Source: Pengzhenrongella sicca (GTDB lineage: Bacteria; Actinomycetota; Actinomycetes; Actinomycetales; Cellulomonadaceae). Taken from it: a stretch of DNA of 64,000 nucleotides. A program made the position numbers and the translations under genes. Shown piece by piece: positions 9,048 to 17,750 of the stretch (within the stretch, counting starts at the first letter, position 1; each line of letters opens with the position of its first letter). The notes under the pieces are model-generated. The model saw nothing but the letters and a program-made list of their open reading frames with translations. It made no database searches and was not told the origin of the DNA. The stretch is from positions 1,364,001-1,428,000 of the forward strand of contig NZ_CP071868.1 of the NCBI RefSeq assembly GCF_017569225.1, written 5' to 3'.

Positions 9048-10733
9048 GTGCACGAGTACGCAGGAGTTGGGGTCAGCCCGGGTCGGGTGATCGGGCTGGT
9101 CCGGCAGATGCCGAAGCCCGTCAGCGAGCCGCCGGCGGGGGAGCAGCTCGCGTCGTCGACGACGCCGGACGAGGCGGTGACCGCGCTGAAGGCGGCGTCG
9201 CAGGCGGTCCAGGCGGGCCTGTCGGCGCGCGCGCAGGACGCGCGCGGCGACGCGCGCGCGGTGCTCGAGGCCACCGCGCTGATGGCCGCCGACCCGATGC
9301 TGATCAAGGCGGCCGTGAAGCTGGTCCGCGGCGGCGCGTCCAGCGAGCGCGCGATCTGGGACGCGGCCGCGTCGGTCGCGGAGATGCTGCACAACCTCGG
9401 CGGCTACATGGCCGAGCGGGCGACTGACGTCTTCGATGTGCGGGCCCGGCTGGTCGCCGAGCTGCGCGGGGTGCCCGCGCCGGGGATCCCGGCGGCGAGC
9501 GAGCCGTTCGTGCTCGTCGCGCACGACCTGGCGCCCGCGGACACCGCGACGCTCGATCCCGCGAAGATCCTCGCCCTGGTCACGTCCGGGGGAGGGCCGC
9601 AGTCCCACACGGCGATCATCGCCCGGGCCCTGGGCCTCCCGGCGGTCGTCGCGGCGGTCGGGGTCGAGGACCTGGCGGACGGCACCGAGGTGTACCTCGA
9701 CGGGACGGCCGGCACGATCACGGCCGAGCCGGGCGAGAGCGAGGTCGCGGCCGCGGCCGCGTGGGCGTCGACGGCGTCCAAGCTGGCGGTCTTCGACGGC
9801 GACGGGCGCACGGCCGACGGGCACCTCGTGCCGCTGCTCGCCAACGTCGGCGGCGCGAAGGACGCTGTGAAGGCCGCCGCCGCCGGGGCGCAGGGCGTCG
9901 GCCTCCTGCGCACCGAGTTCTGCTTCCTCGAGCGCGACACGGAGCCGACCCTCGACGAGCAGGTCGCCGCATACAAGGGCGTGTTCGACGAGTTCGCCGG
10001 CAAGAAGGTCGTGATCCGCACGCTCGACGCGGGGGCCGACAAGCCGTTGCCGTTCCTCACCGACGCGAGCGAGCCCAACCCCGCCCTCGGTGTCCGCGGG
10101 TACCGGACCGACTGGACGTCGCCAGGGGTGCTCGAGCGTCAGCTCGCGGCCATCGCGGCGGCGGCCGAGAGCTCCGCGGCGCTCGTGTGGGTGATGGCGC
10201 CCATGATCGCCACGGTCGAGGAGGCGGGGCACTTCGCCTCGATGTGCGCCGCGGCGGGCCTGGAAACGCCCGGCGTGATGGTCGAGATCCCGTCCGCCGC
10301 GCTTCGCGCGGAGCACATCCTCGGCCAGGTCGAGTTCGCGAGCCTCGGCACGAACGACCTCACGCAGTACACGATGGCGGCGGACCGCCAGCTCGGCCCG
10401 CTCGCCGCGCTGAACAGCCCGTGGCAGCCGGCCGTGCTCCAGCTCATCGGCCTGACGGTCACGGGCTCGCGTGCCGAGGGGCACGACAAGCCCGTCGGGG
10501 TCTGCGGTGAGGCGGCTGCGGATCCGGCGCTCGCCGTCGTCCTGGTGGGTCTCGGCGTGTCGACCCTCTCGATGACGCCGCGCGCGCTCGCCGCGGTCGG
10601 TACCGTGCTCAGCAGCGTGACGTTGGCGCAGGCGCAGGACCTGGCTCAGCTCGCCCTCGCGGCGCCGAGCGCGGCGGCGGCGAAGGAGAGCGTCCGGGCG
10701 AAGCTGCCCATTCTCGACGAGCTGGGTCTGTGA
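9048..10733 (+). CDS. ptsI: PTS enzyme I (phosphoenolpyruvate-protein phosphotransferase)
   Basis: Enzyme I takes phosphate from PEP and passes it to HPr. The 561-residue protein has the phosphohistidine motif GGGPQSHTAIIARALGLPAVV near 182-202 with H187 (quoted in parts: GGGPQSHTAI and ARALGLPAVV), LLRTEFCFLERD, and the catalytic SLGTNDLTQYTMAADR near 440. I chose GTG at 9048 (MHEYAGVGVSPG), preceded by GGGGG at 9036-9041. An in-frame ATG at 8973 would overlap fruA and add residues unlike the family. The 43-nt gap to fruA suggests the same transcript. Confidence 0.95.
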   Translation: MHEYAGVGVSPGRVIGLVRQMPKPVSEPPAGEQLASSTTPDEAVTALKAASQAVQAGLSARAQDARGDARAVLEATALMAADPMLIKAAVKLVRGGASSERAIWDAAASVAEMLHNLGGYMAERATDVFDVRARLVAELRGVPAPGIPAASEPFVLVAHDLAPADTATLDPAKILALVTSGGGPQSHTAIIARALGLPAVVAAVGVEDLADGTEVYLDGTAGTITAEPGESEVAAAAAWASTASKLAVFDGDGRTADGHLVPLLANVGGAKDAVKAAAAGAQGVGLLRTEFCFLERDTEPTLDEQVAAYKGVFDEFAGKKVVIRTLDAGADKPLPFLTDASEPNPALGVRGYRTDWTSPGVLERQLAAIAAAAESSAALVWVMAPMIATVEEAGHFASMCAAAGLETPGVMVEIPSAALRAEHILGQVEFASLGTNDLTQYTMAADRQLGPLAALNSPWQPAVLQLIGLTVTGSRAEGHDKPVGVCGEAAADPALAVVLVGLGVSTLSMTPRALAAVGTVLSSVTLAQAQDLAQLALAAPSAAAAKESVRAKLPILDELGL

Positions 10734-10784
10734 CCGCCTCGGCATAGTTCGCACGTGTTGTCCGACCACTACGCAGGAGGAACA

Positions 10785-11063
10785 ATGTCCGAACGTAAGG
10801 CCACCATCGGCAGCCGAGTGGGGCTGCACGCGCGGCCCGCCGCGATCTTCGCCGAAGCGGCCGGAAAGGTCCCGCTCGAGGTCACGATCGCGATGGACGG
10901 CGAGCCCGCCGACGACGCGATGGACGCCTCGAGCATCCTGTCCCTGATGAGCCTCGGCGCCACGCACGGCGACGTCGTGGTGCTCCGGGCCGAGGGCGAT
11001 GGCGCCGACGAGGCCCTCGAGACGCTCGCCAAGATCCTCGAGACGGACCACGACGCCGCCTAG
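10785..11063 (+). CDS. ptsH: Phosphocarrier protein HPr
   Basis: This 92-residue protein is the small phosphocarrier between enzyme I and EIIA. The active histidine is H15 in VGLHARPAA, and the regulatory-site region reads MDASSILSLMSLGATHGD. The ATG at 10785 has AGGAGG at 10775-10780. An upstream in-frame TTG at 10755 has no such site. ptsH ends the cluster, and a very strong intrinsic terminator lies 22 nt after the stop codon. Confidence 0.97.
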   Translation: MSERKATIGSRVGLHARPAAIFAEAAGKVPLEVTIAMDGEPADDAMDASSILSLMSLGATHGDVVVLRAEGDGADEALETLAKILETDHDAA

Positions 11064-11085
11064 GTCGACTCCGCGTTGAGCTGGC

Positions 11086-11125
11086 GCCCTGCCGCCGGGA
11101 TCATTCCCGGCGGCAGGGCTTTTTT
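11086..11125 (+). terminator. Rho-independent terminator of the fru-pts operon
   Basis: A perfect 15-bp stem (11086-11100 and 11105-11119) with a TCAT loop is followed directly by six T residues (11120-11125). It is the clearest classical terminator in the window; most others here lack the T-tract. Confidence 0.97.
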
Positions 11126-11178
11126 CTGCCCCGGCGCGCCGGCAAATTCCCTGCGCAATCCGATCGAACGCCGGCCGA

Positions 11179-11248
11179 AATCTCGCCAGAATCGGAGAGG
11201 AATCTCACCAGAATTGCGCCGTGATCACGCTGTGATCTCGCCAAAAAT
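11179..11248 (+). repeat. Three phased direct repeats upstream of the MHS transporter
   Basis: Three imperfect copies of AATCTCRCCARAAT start at 11179, 11201 and 11234. The first two differ at one of 14 positions; the third matches the first at 11 of 14. The starts are 22 and 33 bp apart, that is two and three turns of 11 bp, so all copies face the same side of the helix. A GTGATCAC palindrome sits at 11221-11228. The region is markedly richer in A/T than its surroundings. This looks like an activator or repressor binding array for the downstream transporter. Confidence 0.6.
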
Positions 11249-11305
11249 CGGGACAAGTCGGGCGCGCGAATGCTACGTCCCACGCGACGGCCGCGCAACC
11301 GCTGG

Positions 11306-11311
11306 TAGAAT
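11306..11311 (+). promoter_or_regulatory. Possible -10 element of the MHS transporter gene
   Basis: TAGAAT is close to the -10 consensus and lies about 58 bp after the last phased repeat and 68 bp before the chosen start codon. I see no convincing -35, which would fit a promoter that depends on an activator bound to the phased repeats. Confidence 0.4.
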
Positions 11312-11378
11312 TGAAGGCCTGCCCGGAGCGGGCCGCCGAGATTTCTCCAGCACAATGACCTCCACGGGAGTGGCCTCA

Positions 11379-12962
11379 GTGCCAAAAGACCACAGTATTG
11401 CCAGCGGTGCCAAGGGCATTGCGAAGAAGATTAAGAAGCCCCAATTGCGGCGCCGTCGACTCGACGTGTCGCACGTGAATGTGGTCGACCAGCCGATGTT
11501 GAAGAAAGCGCTCGGCGGGACGATCGTCGGAAACACGATGGAATGGTACGACGTCGGTGTCTTCGGTTATCTGATCACGACGATGGGGCCGGTCTTCCTG
11601 CCCGAGGCCGACGCCTCCGTCCAGACGCTGTTCCTGCTGGGCACATTCGCGGCGACCTTCATCGCGCGGCCCGTGGGCGGGGTGTTCTTCGGCTGGCTCG
11701 GGGACAAGCTCGGGCGCCAGAAGGTGCTCGCGATGACCCTCATCCTCATGGCGGCCTCGACCTTCGTGGTCGGGCTCCTGCCGGGCTACTCCTCGATCGG
11801 CATCTGGGCCGCGGTTCTGCTCGTGCTCACAAAGCTGGTCCAGGGCTTCTCGACCGGTGGCGAGTACGCCGGCGCCACGACGTTCGTGAGCGAGTACGCC
11901 CCCGACAACCGGCGTGGCTTCGTCGCGAGCATGCTCGACATGGGCAGCTACCTCGGCTTCGCGATCGGTGCCGCCCTGGTGTCGGTCCTGCAGCTGACGC
12001 TCGGCCAGGCCGCGATGGAGGACTGGGGGTGGCGCCTGCCGTTCCTGATCGCGGGCCCGCTCGGGCTCATCGCGATCTACTTCCGGATGAAGATCGAGGA
12101 GTCGCCGACCTTCCAGGCGACGCTCGACGCGCAGCAGGCCAGCGCGGACGAGCCCGTCGGCTCCGACGACGCGGCCTTGAAGACGCCGATCGGCATCTTC
12201 CGGGCGTACTGGCGCAAGATCCTCGTGGCGATGATCATCGTGGCCGCGGCGAACACCGTCGGCTACGCGCTCACGTCCTACATGCCGACCTACCTCACGA
12301 GCACCATGGGGTACGACGAGGTGCACGGAACGCTGCTGACGATCCCGGTGCTCGTGATCATGTCGATCTGCATCCCGCTGGCGGGGCGGCTGTCGGACAA
12401 GATCGGGCGCCGGCCGGTGCTCTGGCTCGGCTCGATCTCCGCCGTCGTCGGCGCCGTCCCGGCCTTCCTGCTCATCGGCCACGGCGCGCTGTGGTCGACG
12501 CTGCTCGGGCTCGCCCTCATCGCTGTGCCGGTGACGTTCTACGTCTCGAACATCGCGTCTGCCCTGCCGGCGCTGTTCCCGACCGCGAGCCGCTACGGCG
12601 CGATGGGGATCGCTTACAACTTCGCGGTCGCGATCTTCGGCGGGACGTCGCCGTTCATCATCGCGGCGCTGATCACCTACACCGACGACGTGATGATGCC
12701 CGCGTACTACCTGATGGGCACCTCGGCCATCGGTGCGGTGGCGATCTACTTCCTCACGGAGTCCGCCAACCGGCCGCTGCCCGGCTCGATGCCGAGCGTC
12801 GACACAGAGGAGGAGGCCCACGCGCTCGTGGCCACGCAGGAGGAGAACCCCCTGCTGGACATGAACGAACTGCCGTTCGACGACACGTACGAGCCCGCCG
12901 AGACCGACGCGGACCTCGTGCACGCCGGCGAGGTCGGCGAGGGCGAGCGCGTCCCGGTCTAG
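11379..12962 (+). CDS. MHS-family MFS transporter (ProP-like metabolite:H+ symporter)
   Basis: This is a 12-helix proton symporter of the metabolite:H+ symporter group. TMEWYDVGVFGYL near residue 52, the loop signature GWLGDKLGRQKVL between helices 2 and 3, and FSTGGEYAGATTFVSEYAP are diagnostic; AGRLSDKIGRRPVLW is the second-half loop. The substrate cannot be told from sequence (citrate, shikimate, proline/betaine and others are known in the group). There is a basic N-terminal tail (KGIAKKIKK, RRRR) and an acidic C-terminal tail. I chose GTG at 11379 because GGGAG lies at 11365-11369; ATG at 11355 is an alternative. It stands alone, between the PTS terminator and dxr. Confidence 0.88.
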   Translation: MPKDHSIASGAKGIAKKIKKPQLRRRRLDVSHVNVVDQPMLKKALGGTIVGNTMEWYDVGVFGYLITTMGPVFLPEADASVQTLFLLGTFAATFIARPVGGVFFGWLGDKLGRQKVLAMTLILMAASTFVVGLLPGYSSIGIWAAVLLVLTKLVQGFSTGGEYAGATTFVSEYAPDNRRGFVASMLDMGSYLGFAIGAALVSVLQLTLGQAAMEDWGWRLPFLIAGPLGLIAIYFRMKIEESPTFQATLDAQQASADEPVGSDDAALKTPIGIFRAYWRKILVAMIIVAAANTVGYALTSYMPTYLTSTMGYDEVHGTLLTIPVLVIMSICIPLAGRLSDKIGRRPVLWLGSISAVVGAVPAFLLIGHGALWSTLLGLALIAVPVTFYVSNIASALPALFPTASRYGAMGIAYNFAVAIFGGTSPFIIAALITYTDDVMMPAYYLMGTSAIGAVAIYFLTESANRPLPGSMPSVDTEEEAHALVATQEENPLLDMNELPFDDTYEPAETDADLVHAGEVGEGERVPV

Positions 12963-12969
12963 CTGTTCA

Positions 12970-13026
12970 GCCCTCGTCGCGGCGGACGGTGCGTGCACCG
13001 ATCCGGACGCCGCCCGCGACGAGGGC
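12970..13026 (+). terminator. Hairpin after the MHS transporter gene
   Basis: The arms at 12970-12985 (starting GCCCTCGTCGCG) and 13010-13026 (ending CGCGACGAGGGC) pair over 16 bp with one bulged G, around a 24-nt loop. No T-tract follows. It probably ends the transporter transcript before dxr. Confidence 0.6.
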
Positions 13027-13082
13027 CGCGGTCAGGACGCACGTCGGCGCGAGCGGCGCGCGCACCGGGGGAGAATGCGCGC

Positions 13083-14276
13083 ATGAGCCAGCGCACCGCC
13101 ATTCTGCTCGGGTCCACCGGTTCGATCGGCACCCAGGCCATCGACGTGATCACCCGCAACCCCGACCGGTTCGCCGTCGTCGGGCTGAGCGCGGGCGGCG
13201 CCGATCCGGTCGCGCTCGCCCGGCAGGCGGTGTCGCTCGGGGTGCAGGTCGTCGCGGTGGCCGATCCACACGCGGCGCCCGCGCTGATGTCGGCGATCGC
13301 CGACGCCGCCTTCGCGGCCGGGCGGACCAGCGCCGGGATCGAGGTGCTCGTCGGCCCCGACGCCGCGACCGAGCTGGCCGGGCGCCCCGCCGACGTCGTG
13401 CTCAACGGGATCACCGGCTCGGTCGGCCTGGGGCCCACCCTCGCCGCGCTGGCGGCCGGCACCACGCTCGCGCTCGCGAACAAGGAGTCACTCGTCGTCG
13501 GCGGCCCGCTCGTGGCCGCGGCGCTGACCCGGCCGGACCAGATCGTGCCGGTGGACTCCGAGCACTCCGCGATGGCGCAGGCGCTGCGGTCCGGGACCCA
13601 CGCGGAGGTGCGCCGGCTCATCCTCACCGCGTCCGGGGGGCCGTTCCGCGGGCGCTCCCGCGACGAGCTGAAGCCCGTCACGCCGGACGAGGCGCTGCAC
13701 CACCCCACCTGGACCATGGGTCCCGTCGTGACGATCAACTCGGCGACGCTGATGAACAAGGGGCTCGAGCTCATCGAGGCCCACCTGCTGTTCGACGTCC
13801 CGACCGACGACATCACCGTCGTCGTGCACCCGCAGTCGGTCGTGCACTCGATGGTCGAGTTCGTCGACGGCTCGACCCTCGCGCAGGCGTCGCCGCCCGA
13901 CATGCGCCTGCCGATCGCCCTCGGGCTGTCGTGGCCCGAGCGGATCGCCGACGTCGCGTCCGCGTGCGACTGGACCGCGGCGCGTGAGTGGACCTTCGAG
14001 CCGCTCGACGAGGCAGCGTTCCCCGCCGTCGGGCTGGCGCGCGCCGCCGTCGCGGCGTCGGCCACCCACCCGGCGGTCTTCAACGCCGCGAACGAGCAGG
14101 GCGTGCGGGCGTTCCTCGCCGGGCGCATCGGCTTCCTGGACATCGTCGACACGGTCGCCCGGGTGCTCGACGAGCACGACGGGGCGGCCACCGCCGCGGG
14201 CCTGACCCTCGCGGACGTGCTCGCGGCCGAAGAGTGGGCCCGGGCCCGCGCCGACGAGCTCCTGCGCCGCAGCTAG
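13083..14276 (+). CDS. dxr: 1-deoxy-D-xylulose 5-phosphate reductoisomerase
   Basis: It converts DXP to 2-C-methyl-D-erythritol 4-phosphate with NADPH, the committed step of the MEP isoprenoid pathway. The 397-residue protein has the NADPH-binding [16 protein letters not shown] at its N-terminus, the [12 protein letters not shown] motif, [12 protein letters not shown] at the metal site, and [12 protein letters not shown]. The ATG at 13083 has GGGGGAG just upstream. In most actinobacteria rseP and ispG follow dxr directly; here 13.5 kb intervene. Confidence 0.97.
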   Translation: MSQRTAILLGSTGSIGTQAIDVITRNPDRFAVVGLSAGGADPVALARQAVSLGVQVVAVADPHAAPALMSAIADAAFAAGRTSAGIEVLVGPDAATELAGRPADVVLNGITGSVGLGPTLAALAAGTTLALANKESLVVGGPLVAAALTRPDQIVPVDSEHSAMAQALRSGTHAEVRRLILTASGGPFRGRSRDELKPVTPDEALHHPTWTMGPVVTINSATLMNKGLELIEAHLLFDVPTDDITVVVHPQSVVHSMVEFVDGSTLAQASPPDMRLPIALGLSWPERIADVASACDWTAAREWTFEPLDEAAFPAVGLARAAVAASATHPAVFNAANEQGVRAFLAGRIGFLDIVDTVARVLDEHDGAATAAGLTLADVLAAEEWARARADELLRRS

Positions 14277-14394
14277 CCGAGTGTGGGCGATCTGCTCCTG
14301 AACGCGCGGGTGTGCAGGATCTGCTGGTCCGGGACCAGTTCAGGGGACCGATTTCCCACACACGCGGCGTTGGGAGCCGAATGCCCACACTCGG
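14277..14394. repeat. 118-bp imperfect palindrome between convergent genes
   Basis: The two ends form a perfect 12-bp inverted repeat (CCGAGTGTGGGC at 14277-14288, GCCCACACTCGG at 14383-14394), and the interior continues to pair with short gaps. Matched blocks are GCTCC/GGAGC, AACGC/GCGTT, GTGTG/CACAC. A separate CTGGTCC/GGACCAG hairpin lies at 14324-14337. It sits between the convergent dxr and the oxidoreductase gene and could serve as a two-way terminator, but it is longer than a terminator needs to be. Confidence 0.75.
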
Positions 14395-14446
14395 AGCATG
14401 CGGTGGGTGTGGAGCATGCGGTGGGTGTGGAGCACACGGTGGGTGG
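14394..14446. repeat. 18-bp tandem repeat, three copies
   Basis: GAGCATGCGGTGGGTGTG occurs at 14394-14411 and again, identical, at 14412-14429. A third copy at 14430-14446 differs by CACA for ATGC and is one base shorter. The array abuts the palindrome at 14277-14394 and ends about 30 bp before the stop of the minus-strand oxidoreductase gene. Confidence 0.9.
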
Positions 14447-14475
14447 AGCTCGCGCCGGGGTGGAGGTGGTGCGGG

Positions 14476-15852
14476 CTAGTGGCCCGTGAACCGGCCGAGG
14501 GCGGTCGCCAGGGCGCTCGGGCGCCGAGTGAGGCGCTCCTCGGCGTCGGCGGCGACGGCGACGGCGAACCCCGCGTTGATGCCGAGCCAGCGCGCGGGTT
14601 CGGCCTCCCAGCGCGGCGAGCGGTGGTTGACCCACGGGAGCCGCGTCAGCGCGCTGTCATGGCCCGAGATCAGGTCCGCGAGCGTGCGGCCGGCGAGGTT
14701 GGTCGTGGCCAAGCCGTCGCCGACGTACCCACCCGCCCAGGCCAGCCCCGTGCGCGGGTCGAGGCCGACGCTCGCCTGCCAGTCGCGGGCGATGCCCAGT
14801 GGTCCGCCCCAGGAATGGGTCACCGCGAAGTCCGCGACGTCCGGGAACAGGTCGATCAGGGCCGCGCGCAGGTGGGCGTGCACCCGCCGGTCGCGGTCGA
14901 ACGCGCCCTCGATCTTCGAGCCCGCGTGGTACGGCGCGCCCCGGCCGCCGAACGCGAGCCGGTCGTCCGCCGTGCGCTGGCCGTAGACGATGAGGTGGCG
15001 GTGGTCGGCGAACGTCTCACCGCGCGCCAGGCCGAGGCGGTCCCACACCGACGTCGGCAGCGGCTCGGTCGCGATCATCAGCGAGTAGACCGGCACGACG
15101 TCGCGGCCGGTGCCGGGCAGCCGGGCCGTCCACGCCTCCGTCGCCCGCACGACGTGCTTGGCGCGCACAATGCCGTGATCGGTGACGACGGCACGCGGCG
15201 ACAGGCGCAGCGCCGTCGTGCCCTCGGCGATCTGCACGCCGCGGCGCTCGAGCACGCGCGCGAGGCCGCGCGCCAGTCGGGCCGGTTGGACCCGGGCGCA
15301 GTCCGGGGTGAAGGTCGCGCCGAGCACGCGCGTGGCGCCGACCCGCTCGCGGGCCTGCGCGGCGTCGAGCAGCGTGACCTCGTCGCCCCAGCGTGCGGCG
15401 GCATCGGCGTCGGCGCGGGCCCGGTCGAGCTGGGCGGCCGAGCGCGCGAGCGTGACCGTCCCGCCGTACGCGAAGTCGCACTCGATCTCCTCGAACGCCG
15501 CGACGCCGCCCACCTCGACCACGGTGTCCCGCATCGCGGCGCGCAGCGCGCGCGCCGCCTCGGGCCCGTGCTCGCGGGCGATCGCGTCGGCCGACGTCGG
15601 GAACAGGGCCGAGCACCAGCCCCCGTTGCGCCCGCTCGCCCCGAAGCCGGCGAACTCGCGCTCGACGATCACGACCCGCACCTCGGGGTCGGCCTCGGTC
15701 AGGTAGTAGGCCGTCCACAGCCCGGTCAGGCCCGCGCCGACGACGACGACGTCGGCCTCGCAGTCGCCGTCCAGCGGGGCGCGGGGCGTGAGCGGGTCGC
15801 CGTCCGCGACCACCTGGTCGAGCCAGAGGGAGAGGTCGCGGGGGCCGCTCAC
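14476..15852 (-). CDS. FAD-dependent oxidoreductase (DadA/PuuB-like amine oxidase)
   Basis: The 458-residue protein has the dinucleotide-binding motif DVVVVGAGLTGLWTAYYL near residue 33 and GASGRNGGWCSALFP, as in gamma-glutamylputrescine oxidase and other glycine-oxidase-like flavoproteins. GYVGDGLATTNLAGRTLADL near the C-terminus is the FAD-proximal segment. It would oxidise an amine or amino acid to an aldehyde or oxo-acid with release of ammonia and H2O2. The GTG at 15850-15852 overlaps the stop of the upstream aminotransferase gene (GTGA), so the two are translationally coupled. Context points to a polyamine or its derivative as substrate; this is inference. Confidence 0.85.
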   Translation of the reverse strand: MSGPRDLSLWLDQVVADGDPLTPRAPLDGDCEADVVVVGAGLTGLWTAYYLTEADPEVRVVIVEREFAGFGASGRNGGWCSALFPTSADAIAREHGPEAARALRAAMRDTVVEVGGVAAFEEIECDFAYGGTVTLARSAAQLDRARADADAAARWGDEVTLLDAAQARERVGATRVLGATFTPDCARVQPARLARGLARVLERRGVQIAEGTTALRLSPRAVVTDHGIVRAKHVVRATEAWTARLPGTGRDVVPVYSLMIATEPLPTSVWDRLGLARGETFADHRHLIVYGQRTADDRLAFGGRGAPYHAGSKIEGAFDRDRRVHAHLRAALIDLFPDVADFAVTHSWGGPLGIARDWQASVGLDPRTGLAWAGGYVGDGLATTNLAGRTLADLISGHDSALTRLPWVNHRSPRWEAEPARWLGINAGFAVAVAADAEERLTRRPSALATALGRFTGH

Positions 15853-17240
15853 AGGCGAGTCCAGGCTTCCGACAGCACGCCGCGCAGGATCTGCTCCATC
15901 TGGTCGAACTCGGCGGGGCCGCAGGTCAGCGGCGGCGCGAGCTGGACCACCGGGTCGCCGCGGTCGTCGGCGCGGCAGTACAGGCCGGCGTCGAACAGGG
16001 CCTTGGACAGGAAGCCGCGCAGCAGGCGCTCGCTCTCGTCGTCGTCGAAGGTCTCGCGGGTCGCCTTGTCCTTGACGAGCTCGATCCCGTAGAAGTACCC
16101 GTCCCCGCGCACGTCGCCGACGATCGGCAGGTCGAGCAGCTTCTCGAGCGTGCTGCGGAAGATCGGCGCGTTCGCGTGCACGTGCTCGGTGATCTTCTCG
16201 CGCTCGAAGATGTCGAGGTTCGCCATCGCGACGGCCGCCGAGACCGGGTGCCCGCCGAACGTGTACCCGTGGTAGAAGGTCGTCGAGCCCGTGCTGAACG
16301 GCTCGAACAGCCGGTCGGACGCGATGAGCGCGCCGATCGGGGAGTACCCCGAGGTCATGCCCTTCGCGCAGGTGATCATGTCGGGGACGTACCCGTAGTC
16401 GTTGCACGCGAAGATCTCGCCGATCCGGCCGAACGCGCAGATCACCTCGTCGGACACGAGCAGCACGTCGTAGGCGTCGCAGATCTCCCGGACCCGCTCG
16501 AAGTACCCGGGCGGCGGGGGGAAGCAGCCGCCGGAGTTCTGGACCGGCTCGAGGAACACGGCCGCGACGGTATCGGCGCCCTCGAAGAGGATCGCCTCCT
16601 CGATCCGGTCGGCGGCCCACCGGCCGAACGCCTTGGGATCCTCGCGCAGCGCCTCCGGCCCGCGGTAGATGTTCGTGTTGGGCACCTTGTGCGCGCCGGG
16701 CACGAGCGGCTCGAACGGGGCCTTCATCGCGGGGATGCCGGTGATCGACAGCGCCCCCTGCGGGGTGCCGTGGTAGGCGACCGCGCGCGAGATGACCTTG
16801 TACTTGGTCGGCTGACCCTGGAGCTTCCAGTACTGCTTCGCGAGCTTCCAGGCCGTCTCGACGGCCTCGCCGCCGCCGGTCGTGAAGAAGACGCGGTTGA
16901 GGTCGCCCGGCGCGTGATGCGCGAGGCGTTCGGCCAGGTCGATCGCGTTCGGGTGCGCGTACGACCAGAGCGGGAAGAACGCGAGCTCGCTGGCCTGGGC
17001 GTGGGCCCGCTCGGCGAGCTCGGCGCGGCCGTGGCCGACCTGCACGACGAACAGCCCCGACAGGCCGTCGATGAGCTGGTGACCGGTGTCGTCCCAGATG
17101 TGGTGGCCCTGCCCGCGCACGATCGTCGGCACGGACAGGTCCCAGCTGCTGTGCCGCGTGAAGTGGCCCCACAGGTGGCGCCGCGCGGCGTCGTCGCGGG
17201 GGGTGCCGGTGGGCGTGACGGAGCGGGCTTCGGTGGTCAT
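15849..17240 (-). CDS. Class III aminotransferase (putrescine/polyamine:pyruvate type)
   Basis: This PLP-dependent omega-aminotransferase of 463 residues shows GLSGLFVVQVGHGR, TTGGGEAVETAWKLA (phosphate-binding region), AYHGTPQGALS, SDEVICAFGRIGE with the PLP-contacting aspartate, and CAKGMTSGYSPIGA with the Schiff-base lysine. It resembles the SpuC group, which moves the amino group of putrescine or a related diamine to pyruvate. Genes for polyamine transport, an aldehyde dehydrogenase and GabT close by support that role. The ATG (17238-17240) overlaps the stop of the Lrp gene (ATGA), so regulator, aminotransferase and oxidoreductase form one operon. Confidence 0.9.
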   Translation of the reverse strand: MTTEARSVTPTGTPRDDAARRHLWGHFTRHSSWDLSVPTIVRGQGHHIWDDTGHQLIDGLSGLFVVQVGHGRAELAERAHAQASELAFFPLWSYAHPNAIDLAERLAHHAPGDLNRVFFTTGGGEAVETAWKLAKQYWKLQGQPTKYKVISRAVAYHGTPQGALSITGIPAMKAPFEPLVPGAHKVPNTNIYRGPEALREDPKAFGRWAADRIEEAILFEGADTVAAVFLEPVQNSGGCFPPPPGYFERVREICDAYDVLLVSDEVICAFGRIGEIFACNDYGYVPDMITCAKGMTSGYSPIGALIASDRLFEPFSTGSTTFYHGYTFGGHPVSAAVAMANLDIFEREKITEHVHANAPIFRSTLEKLLDLPIVGDVRGDGYFYGIELVKDKATRETFDDDESERLLRGFLSKALFDAGLYCRADDRGDPVVQLAPPLTCGPAEFDQMEQILRGVLSEAWTRL

Positions 17241-17713
17241 CGGGTTCCCCAGTTGTATTGCTGCTTGCGGAGCTTGAGGTAGACGAACGTCTCGGTGCCG
17301 AGCACTCCCGGGAGCGCGCGGATCTTGTTGTTGAGCACGTCGAGGAGGTGCTCGTCGTCCTCGCAGACGACCTCGACCAGCAGGTCGAACCCCCCGGCGG
17401 TGATCACCACGTAGTCGATCTCGGGCAGCTCGGCGATCGAGTCGGCGAGCTTCTCGAGGTCGCCGCCGCTGCGGATCCCGATCATCGCCTGGCGCGCGAA
17501 GCCCACCTGGACGGGGTCGGTGACGGCGACGATCTGCACGATGCCGGACTCGACGAGCCGTTGGACGCGCTGGCGGACCGCGGCCTCCGAGAGGCCGACC
17601 GCCTTGCCGATCGACGCGTAGGCGCGCCGGCCGTCCTCCTGGAGCTGCTCGATGATGGCCTTCGAGATCGCGTCCAGCGGGACGGTCGCCGAGGTGCGCG
17701 AGCGCTGAGTCAT
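17237..17713 (-). CDS. Lrp/AsnC-family transcriptional regulator
   Basis: The 158-residue protein has an N-terminal AsnC-type helix-turn-helix (DAISKAIIEQLQEDGRRAYA, then IGKAVGLSEAAVRQRVQRL) and a C-terminal RAM/ligand-sensing domain (ITAGGFDLLVEVVCEDDEHL). I chose the ATG at 17711-17713, giving MTQRSRTSATVPLD; the frame is open further upstream but runs across the divergent promoter region. It is transcribed away from the aldehyde dehydrogenase gene and probably controls both directions of the polyamine cluster. Three phased repeats lie directly in front of it. Confidence 0.92.
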   Translation of the reverse strand: MTQRSRTSATVPLDAISKAIIEQLQEDGRRAYASIGKAVGLSEAAVRQRVQRLVESGIVQIVAVTDPVQVGFARQAMIGIRSGGDLEKLADSIAELPEIDYVVITAGGFDLLVEVVCEDDEHLLDVLNNKIRALPGVLGTETFVYLKLRKQQYNWGTR

Positions 17714-17750
17714 GTGCCGATGGTCCCTGCTGGACCCGCGTGTGCGCAAG

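Noticed and set aside
11086-11125. A regulatory leader of the MHS transporter gene
   Set aside because: The perfect 15-bp stem followed by six T residues is a standard intrinsic terminator of the fru-pts operon, 250 bp from the transporter start.
14394-14446. A CRISPR-like array
   Set aside because: The 18-bp units are directly adjacent without spacers, and no cas gene is in the window.
14476-17172. An apparent 898-codon fusion of the oxidoreductase with an upstream domain
   Set aside because: The upstream part is the aminotransferase gene read in the wrong frame. The GTGA overlap at 15849-15852 marks the true oxidoreductase start.
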